From Jimgerdemannia flammicorona (Eukaryota; Mucoromycota; Endogonomycetes; Endogonales; Endogonaceae), in contig RBNI01002338.1 in the NCBI GenBank assembly GCA_003990745.1, forward strand, positions 1-18,804: a stretch of 18,804 nucleotides of DNA, read 5' to 3'. The translations under genes and the position numbers were made by a program. The notes under the pieces were generated by a model. That model made no database searches. It was not told where the DNA came from and saw nothing but the letters and a program-made list of their open reading frames with translations. This document shows positions 18,590 to 18,804 of the stretch, in pieces. Within the stretch, counting starts at the first letter, position 1. Every line of letters starts with the position of its first letter.

Positions 18590-18599
18590 CTTTCAGCTG
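18586..18599. repeat. Target-site duplication of LINE B, right copy
   Basis: atatctttcagctg immediately after the tail; the first A may be shared with the poly(A). Gypsy sequence resumes here. Confidence 0.92.
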
Positions 18600-18804
18600 T
18601 TTGGACAGGGATGGGAACTGGTTCTTGCTGTGGAATTGGAACTTGGCCAGTGCTAGACCTGGTGGTTCTCAGCAATTTGTTTCAGACTCCAGCTGGTGTT
18701 AGTTGCAGGAACTGCAGAAGAGGGACTTCCATCTTGGCCTCTTGGATCTTCTGCCAGACTTCATTGTAGATATCTCTAGATATGGTCTTTAGGGTGTACT
18801 TTTT
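18600..18804 (-). pseudogene. Gypsy gag-protease junction, right of LINE B
   Basis: The minus strand reads YTLKTISRDIYNEVWQKIQE, then AKMEVPLLQFLQLTPAGV, a TGA, NKLLRTTRSS and a Pro/Gln-rich stretch (VPIPQQEPVPIPVQTAERY), which leads into the protease across the LINE B site. The pattern of a helical segment with a PLxxLLxxxPxxR-like motif ahead of a retropepsin is common in fungal gypsy polyproteins. The piece is cut by the window edge. Confidence 0.6.

Larger units (their letters stand above)
9822..18804 (-). mobile_element. Ty3/gypsy LTR retrotransposon carrying a dUTPase, 5' end outside the window
   Basis: The minus-strand order from right to left is gag/protease, Cys-rich linker, dUTPase, beta-rich linker, RT, RNase H, integrase, GPY/F module, acidic tail, polypurine tract and 3' LTR. 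The RT-RNase H-integrase order is the Ty3/gypsy order. The 5' LTR, the primer-binding site and most of gag lie beyond 18804. LINE B interrupts the protease region. The coding part has many stops of C-to-T type plus frameshifts, one of them at about 13640 inside RT. Only about 11 CpG remain in the 5.5 kb interior. It cannot transpose by itself. Confidence 0.9.

Noticed and set aside
1..18804. CRISPR arrays, bacterial operons, tRNA or rRNA genes
   Set aside because: No regularly spaced repeats with spacers, no clover-leaf candidates and no rRNA-like conserved blocks were seen; the content is eukaryotic retrotransposon sequence.

Overview
The window reads as transposon-dense, gene-poor eukaryotic DNA, most likely from a filamentous fungus. 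Reasons: a Ty3/gypsy element lies beside poly(A)-tailed LINEs; the element carries a dUTPase, an arrangement I recall from basidiomycete Ty3/gypsy elements; and most stops inside old reading frames look like CGA to TGA, CAG to TAG or CAA to TAA changes, a repeat-induced or methylation-driven C-to-T pattern. CpG is almost absent except in the youngest insertion. I see no intact host gene, tRNA, rRNA or CRISPR array. Species and even phylum are inferences.

Layout. 1-1254 is AT-rich with two short tandem repeats, then a TATA box, a pyrimidine-rich leader and two ATGs that may start an old plus-strand gene. That gene appears cut by a minus-strand poly(A)-tailed element (1255-2509) and resumes as a decayed, perhaps intron-containing remnant to about 3475. 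From 3732 to about 9480 lies LINE A on the minus strand: ORF1, ORF2 (endonuclease, reverse transcriptase, C-terminal domain) and a (TAAAA)n tail. Its ORF1 is split by element D, a minimal insertion of only a LINE 3' end plus poly(A), flanked by 14-bp target duplications. An AT-rich stretch with a strong inverted repeat (9581-9661) separates LINE A from a Ty3/gypsy element that runs on the minus strand from its 3' LTR (about 9822-11019) past the right edge of the window.

The gypsy element, read 5' to 3' leftwards, has a gag/protease part (18804-16103), then a second frame starting with an ATG that overlaps the stop of the protease frame. This second part holds a Cys-rich putative zinc-binding linker, a dUTPase with all five family motifs, a beta-rich linker, reverse transcriptase, RNase H, an HHCC/D,D35E integrase, a GPY/F module and an acidic C-terminal tail ending at the LTR. 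LINE B, a 5'-truncated relative of LINE A, sits inside the protease region on the plus strand (16498-18585), flanked by 14-bp target duplications.

Relative ages are readable in the sequence. LINE A holds about 3 CpG in 5.7 kb, the gypsy interior about 11 in 5.5 kb, and LINE B about 22 in 2.0 kb (counted by eye), and LINE B must be younger than the gypsy element it interrupts. All coding parts are broken by stops or frameshifts; the elements in the window are fossils.
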